Below, one piece after another: positions 1-5,837 of a DNA stretch of 24,946 bases. Source of the DNA: VMEP01 sp964414265 (GTDB lineage Bacteria > Patescibacteriota > Minisyncoccia > Phycocordibacterales > VMEP01). Position 1 is the stretch's first letter; each line of letters starts with the position of its first letter. The stretch covers positions 1 through 24,946 of the forward strand of contig CAYPVT010000008.1 in NCBI GenBank assembly GCA_964414265.1. Reading direction: 5' to 3'. The position numbers were made by a program, and so were the translations under genes. Under the pieces are notes generated by a model, which worked only from the letters and a program-made list of their open reading frames with translations, was not told the origin of the DNA and searched no databases.

Positions 1-72
1 AGTGCGGCGGCACGAGCAGTAAATTTTTAGCAAAAAATTATACGTGTTTTTTGAAGATATTTTTAAAAAAGA
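1..72 (-). repeat. Dispersed repeat, copy 1 (cut by the window edge)
   Basis: Read on the minus strand, positions 52 to 1 match 21205-21258 with one 2-base indel and two substitutions; weaker similarity extends to about position 72. The shared core holds CACGTATAATTTT, a TGCTAAAAATTTACT block and a short GTGC/GCAC stem. The TATAAT (37-42, minus strand) resembles a -10 box pointing away from rpmE. The repeat reaches base 1, so its true end lies outside the window. The window may start here because an assembly broke at a multicopy repeat; that is inference. Confidence 0.75.
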
Positions 73-114
73 CATATTTGCAAATTTAAGCACTTTCTAG
101 TAAAGTACGGGCTT

Positions 115-348
115 ATGAAGAAAGATATCCATCCTAAATATAACGATGAAATCAAGGCCACTTGCGCCTGTGGAGCGACTTACGTCGTTTCTTCTGGTTT
201 GCCAGAGATAAACGTTGAAATTTGTAGTTCTTGCCACCCATTCTATACAGGCAACGAAAAAGTTATCGACACCGCTGGTCGTGTTGAAAGATTCAAGAAG
301 CGAAGGGCAGCAGCAGAACCAGTTAAGAAAGTAGCTAAGAAGTCTTAG
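115..348 (+). CDS. rpmE: 50S ribosomal protein L31
   Basis: Component of the large ribosomal subunit at the central protuberance. The 77-residue product opens with MKKDIHPKY, the typical L31 start, and keeps the zinc-type cysteines C17, C19, C37 and C40, the last in CSSCHPFYTG, followed by GRVERFKKR. It is therefore the zinc-binding (C+) form. The C-terminus adds a short Lys/Ala-rich tail. The start is fixed by the conserved N-terminus; no Shine-Dalgarno is visible, and a short ACTTT/AAAGT hairpin (92-106) lies just upstream. A terminator follows directly, and prfA comes next, as rpmE and prfA are often neighbours in bacteria. Confidence 0.97.
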   Translation: MKKDIHPKYNDEIKATCACGATYVVSSGLPEINVEICSSCHPFYTGNEKVIDTAGRVERFKKRRAAAEPVKKVAKKS

Positions 349-360
349 ATAATCAGTAAG

Positions 361-392
361 AAAAACAGCGAGATAATTGCTGTTTTTTCTTT
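361..392 (+). terminator. Rho-independent terminator after rpmE
   Basis: AAAAACAGC (361-369) pairs with GCTGTTTTT (379-387) around a 9-base loop, followed by a T-rich run. It ends 14 bases before the prfA start, so read-through or a promoter inside the hairpin region must feed prfA. Confidence 0.75.
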
Positions 393-405
393 TTCTAAAA
401 AAATT

Positions 406-1380
406 ATGCAAGATCTTGAGAGCGCTAAAAAAAATTCTAAAACCGCATATCTTGCGACACAGTTTGAACAATTGCTTAAAGAGGAAGAAGAGATTCAATC
501 AATGATTGAGCACGACCCTTCGGTTCATGAACTAGGAGAGGAAGAGTTAAAAAGAATTGGTGAGCAAAAAGAAACAATAGAAAAACAAATTGAAACAATT
601 CTTGATTCAGAAAAAGAGGAAGTCGCTAAACCAACGGGGGCTATTTTAGAGGTGTACGCTGGGGCGGGGGGAGAAGAGGCTGCACTTTTCGCAGAAGAAC
701 TCACTATCATGTATCAGAGATATGCCGAATCACGTAATTGGTCTGTGACGAAACTTGATGAATCAAGAAGCGAGCTTGGTGGGTATAAAGAAGCTTCGTT
801 TGAGGTAAAAGGTAAAGGGGCCTATGAAGCGCTTCAGTTTGAGACCGGAGTTCATCGAGTTCAAAGAATTCCTGCGACGGAAAAATCTGGCCGAGTGCAC
901 ACGTCAACGGCTTCTGTTTCCGTTCTACCTATCCGTGCTCGCTTTTCTTACACAATATCTCCGAGTGATGTGGAAATGGAACTTTCCCGTTCTGGTGGTG
1001 CCGGGGGGCAAAATGTTAACAAGGTTGAAACAGCCGTTCGTCTTATCCACAAACCAACGGGGGTTGCCGTGCGTTGTCAGAGTGAGAGAAGTCAATTGAA
1101 AAATCGCGAAAAAGCTTTTGAGATGCTTTCAGCTCGTCTTTCAATGTTGAAGGAAGAGGAAGAATTTAACAAACTTTCTGCTGAAAAAAAGAGCCAAATC
1201 GGGACTCGTGATCGTTCAGAAAAAATTCGCACATACAATGTTCTTCAAGATCGTGTTACCGACCATCGTATTAAGCAGACGTGGCACAATATTGAAGGAA
1301 TACTGGCTGGCAATCTAGATTCAATCATAAGGACATTTGAAAAGTTTGAAGGGGTATTGCCGGCAGTGGAAGAATGGTGA
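406..1380 (+). CDS. prfA: Peptide chain release factor 1
   Basis: Class I release factor that reads UAA and UAG and triggers peptidyl-tRNA hydrolysis on the ribosome. The 324-residue protein carries the RF1-type codon-recognition tripeptide PAT at residues 156-158 (in HRVQRIPATE) and the catalytic GGQ at 200-202 (in SGGAGGQNVNK). RTYNVLQDRVTDHR is the usual C-terminal signature. It is about 35 residues shorter than the E. coli protein, mainly in the N-terminal helical domain. Its own stop codon is TGA, which argues against UGA reassignment as in Gracilibacteria/SR1. There is no clear Shine-Dalgarno; the ATG follows the rpmE terminator closely. Confidence 0.97.
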   Translation: MQDLESAKKNSKTAYLATQFEQLLKEEEEIQSMIEHDPSVHELGEEELKRIGEQKETIEKQIETILDSEKEEVAKPTGAILEVYAGAGGEEAALFAEELTIMYQRYAESRNWSVTKLDESRSELGGYKEASFEVKGKGAYEALQFETGVHRVQRIPATEKSGRVHTSTASVSVLPIRARFSYTISPSDVEMELSRSGGAGGQNVNKVETAVRLIHKPTGVAVRCQSERSQLKNREKAFEMLSARLSMLKEEEEFNKLSAEKKSQIGTRDRSEKIRTYNVLQDRVTDHRIKQTWHNIEGILAGNLDSIIRTFEKFEGVLPAVEEW

Positions 1381-1383
1381 GAA

Positions 1384-1463
1384 GCGAAAACATGGAGCTT
1401 CGCAAGGACGGAGCACGACGGTGCGAGACGGGGTCGCGGAATTTTCCAGCAGGAAAATATCCG
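1384..1463 (+). other. Structured, GC-richer stretch after prfA
   Basis: Three hairpins follow one another: GCGAA/TTCGC (1384-1403), GCAC-GACG-GTGC (1413-1424), and a longer one in which CGGAATTTTCC (1437-1447) pairs with GGAAAATATCCG (1452-1463) around an AGCA tetraloop with a single bulged A. No T-run follows, so it is not a standard terminator. It may be the 3' end structure of the prfA message or part of a dispersed intergenic repeat. I see no convincing gene between 1381 and 1670. Confidence 0.5.
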
Positions 1464-1544
1464 TGATGGGGAGACGAAGAATAACCAATATTAGTCTGTT
1501 GGGGCTTGTGGGTTGCTTCAAACAAAGCTTTTTGTTAGTATAGT

Positions 1545-1656
1545 CCCATTAGAAGTTCGGCTGGTTTTGTTGTATATATAGCGTTTTAACCTACGGGAAT
1601 CGCCTTACGGCTTTCTTTTTTTGTTAAAAACGACTAAGATGATAACTTCTAACGGG
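1545..1656 (+). promoter_or_regulatory. Candidate rpsB-tsf mRNA leader structure
   Basis: CCCATTAGAAGTT (1545-1557) pairs with AACTTCTAACGGG (1644-1656) with one mismatch in 13. Inside it CGTTTTAAC (1582-1590) pairs with GTTAAAAACG (1623-1632), enclosing a small GCC/GGC hairpin followed by a T-run (1612-1622). The structure closes 14 bases before the rpsB ATG. Nested stems directly before rpsB fit an autoregulatory S2 leader, a type of element known in other bacteria; I cannot match it to a described family. A weak -10-like TATAGT lies at 1539-1544. Confidence 0.45.
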
Positions 1657-1670
1657 ATAAAGATATAAAT

Positions 1671-2381
1671 ATGCAGAAAAATACTAAAGAAACACCAAAT
1701 ATGGAAGCATTGCTTAAGGCAGGGGCTCATTTTGGTTATTCTCGTACAAGACGCCATCCTTCGATTAAGAAATCACTCTTAGGATCAAAAAATCACTCTG
1801 ATGTTATAGACCTTGAGAAAACTAGCCAAATGCTTGAAACGGCATGTGATTTTGTGAGAGAACTAGGCAAACAAGGTAAACAAATCATTTTTGTTGGTTC
1901 TAAACCAGAAGCGCGAGATATTGTAAAAGAAGCAGCACAGTCAATTGATATGCCGTTTGTTACAGAGCGTTGGCTTGGCGGTACTTTGACCAATCTTTCA
2001 GAAATCAGAAAGCGTGTTGAGAGACTTTTGCAGATTAATGATGAAAAAGAAAAGGGGACAATCGCTCGCTACACAAAGAAGGAGCGTTTAGTTATCGACC
2101 TAGAACTCGGAAGATTAAACCGATATTTTTTTGGTTTGATTTCTCTAAAGAGCATACCAGGCGCAATGTTTGTTGTTGATTCTAAAAAAGAAGCAATTGC
2201 GATAGCAGAAGCAAAAAATGTTAAGGTTCCGGTTATCAGTCTTTCAAACTCTGATTGTGACGTTTCTGTTATCACATACCCAATTGTTGGTAATGACGCC
2301 TCAACTTCAAGCATCCAGCTTTTTGTTGAGAGCATTGTGAATGCATATCAAGAAGGTATGTCAATGCGTGAGGTTGTTTAG
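1671..2381 (+). CDS. rpsB: 30S ribosomal protein S2
   Basis: Small-subunit ribosomal protein, needed late in 30S assembly and for mRNA binding near the platform. The 236-residue product shows the S2 landmarks LLKAGAHFGYSRTRRHP near the N-terminus, DVIDLEKT, IIFVGSKPEA, RWLGGTLTN and VPVISLSNSDCD. Length is normal for the family. The ATG at 1671 follows GATATAAAT without a Shine-Dalgarno; an internal Met in NMEALLKAGAHFG would give a slightly shorter protein closer to the family start. It is followed 30 bases later by tsf, the classic rpsB-tsf pair, and preceded by a nested hairpin leader that may control both genes. Confidence 0.96.
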   Translation: MQKNTKETPNMEALLKAGAHFGYSRTRRHPSIKKSLLGSKNHSDVIDLEKTSQMLETACDFVRELGKQGKQIIFVGSKPEARDIVKEAAQSIDMPFVTERWLGGTLTNLSEIRKRVERLLQINDEKEKGTIARYTKKERLVIDLELGRLNRYFFGLISLKSIPGAMFVVDSKKEAIAIAEAKNVKVPVISLSNSDCDVSVITYPIVGNDASTSSIQLFVESIVNAYQEGMSMREVV

Positions 2382-2411
2382 TAATTTATTCATAAGCTCT
2401 TTATTTAAACC

Positions 2412-3005
2412 ATGGTAACGATGGATCAAGTTAAGGAATTGCGTGATATGACCGGCGTGTCTGTTATGCAGTGTAAAAAAGCTCTAGAGGAAGCTCAAGG
2501 AGACAAGGATAAAGCAATTGAAATCTTGAAGCGTAAAAGTAAAGATATTGCTGGTAAGAAAGGTGACAGAACTTTGGGTTCTGGAACTATTCAGTCGTAT
2601 ATTCACTTAGGTGGTGCGGTGGGCTCAATGGTTTTGCTTTCCTCTGAAACTGATTTCGTTTCTAAAAACGAAGAGTTTAAAAAACTTGCTTATGATATAG
2701 CGATGCATATTGCCGCAGCAAATCCAGAATTTGTTAGTCGCGAGGAGGTTTCGGAAGAGACAGTTAACGACTTAAAAAAGGTTTTTGAAGAAGAGGCGAA
2801 AGCTTCCGGTAAAACCGACCCAGCAGTTAAAGAGAAAGTGGTTTTAGGTAAGTTGAATACTTACTTTGCAGAGCGCGCCTTGCTTGAACAGCCTTTTGTA
2901 AAAAATGGCGATGTTACGGTAGGCGCCTTGGTAGATGAAGCTGTTCAGAAATTTGGGGAGAGAATTGAGATATCCCGCTTTGCACGTTTCTCTTCAGATA
3001 GGTAG
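2412..3005 (+). CDS. tsf: Elongation factor Ts (short form)
   Basis: Guanine-nucleotide exchange factor for EF-Tu. The N-terminal UBA-like domain VKELRDMTGVSVMQCKKALEE and the EF-Tu-contacting SSETDFVSKNEEF segment are both present. At 197 residues it is far shorter than the E. coli protein (283) and near the Thermus thermophilus length (about 196), so it has a single core subdomain; the Thermus factor works as a dimer. The reading frame begins MVTMDQ; the start could be 2412 or 2421, and no Shine-Dalgarno decides between them. It is co-transcribed with rpsB. Confidence 0.95.
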   Translation: MVTMDQVKELRDMTGVSVMQCKKALEEAQGDKDKAIEILKRKSKDIAGKKGDRTLGSGTIQSYIHLGGAVGSMVLLSSETDFVSKNEEFKKLAYDIAMHIAAANPEFVSREEVSEETVNDLKKVFEEEAKASGKTDPAVKEKVVLGKLNTYFAERALLEQPFVKNGDVTVGALVDEAVQKFGERIEISRFARFSSDR

Positions 3006-3019
3006 TATATTGATATAGT

Positions 3020-3418
3020 ATGTTTTTGCCATTTATATTTTCTTTAGTTTTTGCGATAGCAATTTCCGGCATGGTTTTTGTTAGGGTCTGGAACATAAGG
3101 AGAGGTAAAGTGGTGGCGGGAGAGGAATATGAAATAAGCGAGATTTTTTCAGTTGTTGATTGGGAGAAAACTCTTGATAAAGCCTCATCGTTTGTTCTTA
3201 GTAAATTACAAAAAGTTTCAGTTGTTGCTTCTCGTGTTTTGGTAAATTTTTACCATATAGCAAAGAAGTTTATTGATGAAAGAGTAGAACATTTTTCAAT
3301 GTCTATTCCATCAACTAATAACGGAGATAGCGAAAGAGGTACCGCTTCTTTTTTCTTGAAAGATATATCTGCACATAAAGATAGTTTCAGGAATGGGGAA
3401 GCTGACAAGATAGTTTAG
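3020..3418 (+). CDS. Small single-pass membrane protein, unknown function
   Basis: I do not recognise the family. The 132-residue product starts with one hydrophobic helix (about residues 2-24) followed by a positive RRGK stretch, which suggests an N-in signal anchor or an N-out helix with a cytoplasmic body. The remainder is mostly polar and helical, with a charged segment around residues 40-90 and a Ser/Asn-rich tail. It begins 14 bases after the tsf stop and probably shares that transcript. A strong hairpin follows. It is accepted as a gene because the frame is open, fills the gap between tsf and the tRNA, and has gene-like composition. Confidence 0.7.
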   Translation: MFLPFIFSLVFAIAISGMVFVRVWNIRRGKVVAGEEYEISEIFSVVDWEKTLDKASSFVLSKLQKVSVVASRVLVNFYHIAKKFIDERVEHFSMSIPSTNNGDSERGTASFFLKDISAHKDSFRNGEADKIV

Positions 3419-3425
3419 TTAAATT

Positions 3426-3481
3426 GCCCTAAAACATTTTGTATGACAAAATGTTCGGGCGAACAGTCTGGAACAGATTGT
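3426..3481 (+). other. Two tandem hairpins between the tsf operon and tRNA-Thr
   Basis: AACATTTTGT (3433-3442) pairs perfectly with ACAAAATGTT (3446-3455), with outer GCCC (3426-3429) and GGGC (3457-3460) arms. Directly after it ACAGTCTG (3464-3471) pairs with CAGATTGT (3475-3482), including one G-U pair, around a GAA loop. Neither has a T-tract. They could stabilise the 3' end of the upstream mRNA or guide tRNA 5' processing. Confidence 0.6.
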
Positions 3482-3485
3482 ATTA

Positions 3486-3560
3486 GCCGCCTTAGCTCAG
3501 TGGTAGAGCGTCGCTTTTGTAAAGCGAGGGTCCTCGGTTCAAATCCGAGAGGCGGCTCCA
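3486..3560 (+). tRNA. tRNA-Thr (anticodon UGU)
   Basis: The acceptor stem GCCGCCT/AGGCGGC has seven perfect pairs, followed by discriminator T and a genome-encoded CCA (3558-3560). The D-arm is AGCTCAGTGGTAGAGC. The anticodon stem TCGCT/AGCGA encloses TTTGTAA with anticodon TGT (3518-3520). The T-arm is CTCGGTTCAAATCCGAG. The cloverleaf is complete, with no variable-arm expansion. Confidence 0.97.
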
Positions 3561-3564
3561 AAAA

Positions 3565-3699
3565 TTAGTAAGAGAATAGTCTGACAATAAGCGCAATAAT
3601 AGCAATGACAAGTAGCGCGTGAATTAAATCACCACCTAAGTTGAAACTGAAGCCAAATAGCCAAAGAATGAGTAAGACGATAATAATTGTTTGAAGCAT
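3565..3699 (-). CDS. Lmo0937-type tiny membrane protein (44 aa)
   Basis: The minus strand encodes 44 residues starting MLQTIIIVLLILWLFGF and continuing with LGGDLIHALLVIAIIALIVRLF. Two hydrophobic helices separated by a Gly-Gly-Asp turn and an IHALLVIA segment match the short lmo0937 family of membrane proteins, whose function is not known to me. It lies downstream of the ECF sigma factor gene on the same strand, separated by a 10-bp stem-loop, so it may belong to that regulon. The stop lies four bases from the tRNA 3' end, convergent with it. Family assignment rests on the sequence pattern alone. Confidence 0.75.
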   Translation of the reverse strand: MLQTIIIVLLILWLFGFSFNLGGDLIHALLVIAIIALIVRLFSY

Positions 3700-3712
3700 T
3701 TTTTTAAAAGTT

Positions 3713-3758
3713 ACCTGTAATACATCAATGCCGTTTCTTGGGCTACTTTATTACAGGT
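3713..3758 (-). other. Stem-loop between the sigma factor gene and the small membrane gene
   Basis: ACCTGTAATA (3713-3722) and TATTACAGGT (3749-3758) form a perfect 10-bp stem with a 26-base loop. On the coding (minus) strand no U-tract follows, so it is more likely a processing or 5' leader structure for the 44-aa gene than a terminator. On the plus strand it is followed by five Ts (3758-3762). Confidence 0.55.
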
Positions 3759-3769
3759 TTTTATAATAA

Positions 3770-4327
3770 TTAATTGTGGCCGTATAATAGTTTAAATTTT
3801 TCAAGACCGCGATGTAGTTGAACAGCAACAGCATTTTTTGATTTCCCTGTTAAAAGAGATATTTCTTTAAGAGAAAGATCTTGTACGTATTTCATAGTCA
3901 TTACTTTTCGATATGTTTCTGGAAGCTGTTGTATCAAGAGAAGTGCCGCTTTGCTGTCCAAAGCATTCGCGAGGAGATCAGAAGAATCATTGTTACTAAG
4001 ATCAAAACCCTTCTCAACAAGAACATCTAGCGATGTTGTTTTGTGTTTACGATATTCATCTATGATTAGATTGTTAAGAACGTGGTAGAGGAACGCTTTC
4101 ATCACGTCAATTTTTCCACCCTTAACAAGATAGGCCCACGTTTTCATGAAGGTATCCTGCACTAGGTCCTCACCAACCTCATGGCTGTGTGTTTTGAAAA
4201 AAGCATATGAGTTAAGCCCCTTTTCGTATTCTTGGTGCGCCAAGGTTAACTCTTTCTGTTGTTGAGCTTTTTGTTTCGGTTTCATTTTAGTTGTTACTAG
4301 ATTAAGCCGTACCAGCAGGTGTTCCAT
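3770..4327 (-). CDS. ECF-type RNA polymerase sigma factor
   Basis: Alternative sigma factor of the sigma-70 superfamily, expected to direct RNA polymerase to a small stress or envelope regulon. Region 2 is seen as GEDLVQDTFMKTWAYL with NNLIIDEYRKHK, and region 4 as LPETYRKVMTMKYVQDLS followed by the helix-turn-helix SLKEISLLTGKSKNAVAVQ and LHRGLEKFK. Regions 1 and 3 are absent, as in ECF factors. The length is 185 aa from 4327; an internal Met at 4285 (MKPKQKAQ) is an alternative start and no Shine-Dalgarno settles it. No anti-sigma factor is evident nearby. It diverges from a ytxG/ytxH-like pair across a 189-base gap, where regulatory sites would lie. Confidence 0.88.
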   Translation of the reverse strand: MEHLLVRLNLVTTKMKPKQKAQQQKELTLAHQEYEKGLNSYAFFKTHSHEVGEDLVQDTFMKTWAYLVKGGKIDVMKAFLYHVLNNLIIDEYRKHKTTSLDVLVEKGFDLSNNDSSDLLANALDSKAALLLIQQLPETYRKVMTMKYVQDLSLKEISLLTGKSKNAVAVQLHRGLEKFKLLYGHN

Positions 4328-4516
4328 TACGGTAGCATTACACAGTACACATCGTTATCGTGGGTTTTTTACCTAAGGAGTGGCGCTTTGCGTTAAGCCA
4401 AGAGTTACACCGATATTACAGAAAGGCTGGATAAAGAAAAGATCTTCCCTAAACAATAACACGTTATCTAGTGATATCAAGTGTAATAAATTGGTGTTTT
4501 AGCCGACATTACTGGT

Positions 4517-4816
4517 ATGGAAGCAACGCTTATTTTTTCAGAAATAGTTTTTAATTTTGTTGTGTCTATTGCGGTTGTAACGGCTGGCGTTTTGCTGGTG
4601 CTTGTTGCCCTCCCGTTGATACGTATAGGGAAAGAGCTTGAACAACTTTCATCAAATCTTAATCAAGCATCATTCGACGCAGCCGAAAGGATAAACGATA
4701 TTATTGATAGATTTTCTGAATTGCCAATATTTTCGTTTTTTTTGAAAAAACGTTCCCAAAAAATAAACCAAAAGAAAAGAAAGATAGGTAACATTAGTTC
4801 GATTAAAAAAATGTAG
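4517..4816 (+). CDS. DUF948/YtxG-like membrane protein
   Basis: The 99-residue product has one long N-terminal membrane helix (about residues 5-36), then an amphipathic stretch IGKELEQLSSNLNQASFDAA that is likely coiled coil, and a Lys-rich tail. This layout resembles the short DUF948 proteins such as Bacillus YtxG, a partner of YtxH in general stress operons. The next gene is indeed YtxH-like, which supports the call. The assignment is by architecture and neighbourhood, with no diagnostic residue. It begins 190 bases from the divergent sigma factor gene and is a natural target for it. Confidence 0.6.
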   Translation: MEATLIFSEIVFNFVVSIAVVTAGVLLVLVALPLIRIGKELEQLSSNLNQASFDAAERINDIIDRFSELPIFSFFLKKRSQKINQKKRKIGNISSIKKM

Positions 4817-4894
4817 ATTGTTGGTAAGGCAGTTTTTATTAGGGCGTTAATTTAAATTGAGTCTGCGTTTTGTGGATAATCCAATTTTAGTGAT

Positions 4895-5248
4895 ATGAAA
4901 AAAATAATAAATAAAAAGAGTACAAAGAATTCTTTGGTTAGCAAAAAAGAGAAACTTTTAGAAGGGGCCTTGGTTGGCGCAGTGCTCGGGGTCGCAGCTG
5001 GGATGCTTCTCGCACCAGAGTCTGGGAAGAAGTTGCGTGAAGACATTAAGAAACTTCCTGGGGATTTTTATCGATACATGGCACCACGTGTAAAAAAGTT
5101 AAAAAAGGCTAGTGAAAAGCAATACGATGCTTTTGTGAGTGAAGGTGTAAAAAATTATGTTAAAGCGAAGAAACTTTCAGCTTCAGAAGAGAAGATGCTT
5201 AAAAATGAGGTAAAGCGCTCGTGGACGCACATTAAGAAGCATTTGTAG
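4895..5248 (+). CDS. YtxH-family stress protein
   Basis: The 117-residue product carries the YtxH signature: a Gly/Ala-rich helix GALVGAVLGVAAGMLLAPES followed by GKKLREDIKK. YtxH proteins are small, induced by general stress in Bacillus, and believed to associate with the membrane through this glycine-rich helix; their activity is unknown. The remaining residues form a basic, helical tail. It lies 78 bases after the ytxG-like gene and is probably co-transcribed with it. Together with the divergent ECF sigma factor this looks like a stress module. Confidence 0.82.
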   Translation: MKKIINKKSTKNSLVSKKEKLLEGALVGAVLGVAAGMLLAPESGKKLREDIKKLPGDFYRYMAPRVKKLKKASEKQYDAFVSEGVKNYVKAKKLSASEEKMLKNEVKRSWTHIKKHL

Positions 5249-5353
5249 CGCTAAATTAACCATCATTTATTTTCCTGTTTATCAAAATATAAACATAATT
5301 TCCTTAGTTTCTTTTTTGGGTGAATTAACAGTCAAAGAAAGAATGGGGATTAA

Positions 5354-5391
5354 AAAAAGATGCCGAGAATACTTTTTCTCGACATCTTTTT
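5354..5391 (+). terminator. Rho-independent terminator before the signalling operon
   Basis: AAAAAGATGCCGAGAA (5354-5369) pairs with TTCTCGACATCTTTTT (5376-5391), 15 of 16 positions, around a 6-base loop and ending in a T-run. It ends the ytxH transcript and overlaps an upstream in-frame ATG of the response regulator, which rules that start out. Confidence 0.85.
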
Positions 5392-5446
5392 AATTTGTTG
5401 TAATGATTTCGGTTCTCATCCGGCTCCTTTGTGTAGAGGGAATATT

Positions 5447-5830
5447 ATGAAAAAACAAAACACGATATTAATAATTGAGGATGAAAAAAGTCTTCGTGGT
5501 GCTATGGTGGATATCCTTTTGGCAAAAAATTTTCTACCGATTGAGGCTAGAAATGGAAAGGAGGGGGTATCTTTGGCGCTTTTAAAGCATCCCGATCTTA
5601 TTTTACTGGACCTTATTATGCCGGAAATGGATGGGATAACAGCGTTAAAAAATATTAGAGGAGACGTTTGGGGAGAAAAAGTCCCGATTATTATTTTGAC
5701 AAACTTAAGTGGTCCCAACGAGCAGGTTGCAGATGAAATGCTGACTCAAAAGTTAACTCATTATTTAATAAAATCTGACTGGAAACTTCATGCTATTGTG
5801 AAGAAGATAGAAGAAATATTGGAGATTTAA
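5447..5830 (+). CDS. Single-domain response regulator (CheY-like)
   Basis: A stand-alone receiver domain of 127 residues. The acidic pair E11-D12 (in LIIEDEKS), the phosphoacceptor D55 (in LILLDLIMPEMDG), T85 and K109 (in YLIKSD) are all in place, so it should be phosphorylated by a histidine kinase. No output domain is attached; it probably acts by protein contact or in a phosphorelay. The start at 5447 is chosen because AGAGGG lies six bases upstream and the longer frame would run through the terminator at 5354-5391. The kinase gene begins 7 bases after its stop, so the two form an operon. Confidence 0.92.
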   Translation: MKKQNTILIIEDEKSLRGAMVDILLAKNFLPIEARNGKEGVSLALLKHPDLILLDLIMPEMDGITALKNIRGDVWGEKVPIIILTNLSGPNEQVADEMLTQKLTHYLIKSDWKLHAIVKKIEEILEI

Positions 5831-5837
5831 ATACTTT

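Noticed and set aside
406..1380. UGA recoding as in Gracilibacteria/SR1
   Set aside because: TGA ends prfA and the four-helix-bundle gene at the expected lengths.
1337..1543. A 68-codon frame overlapping the end of prfA
   Set aside because: It overlaps prfA in another frame and covers the hairpin-rich stretch; no start signal and no family resemblance.
5360..5446. Longer N-terminus for the first response regulator
   Set aside because: It lies inside the terminator stem, and a good ribosome binding site precedes the ATG at 5447.
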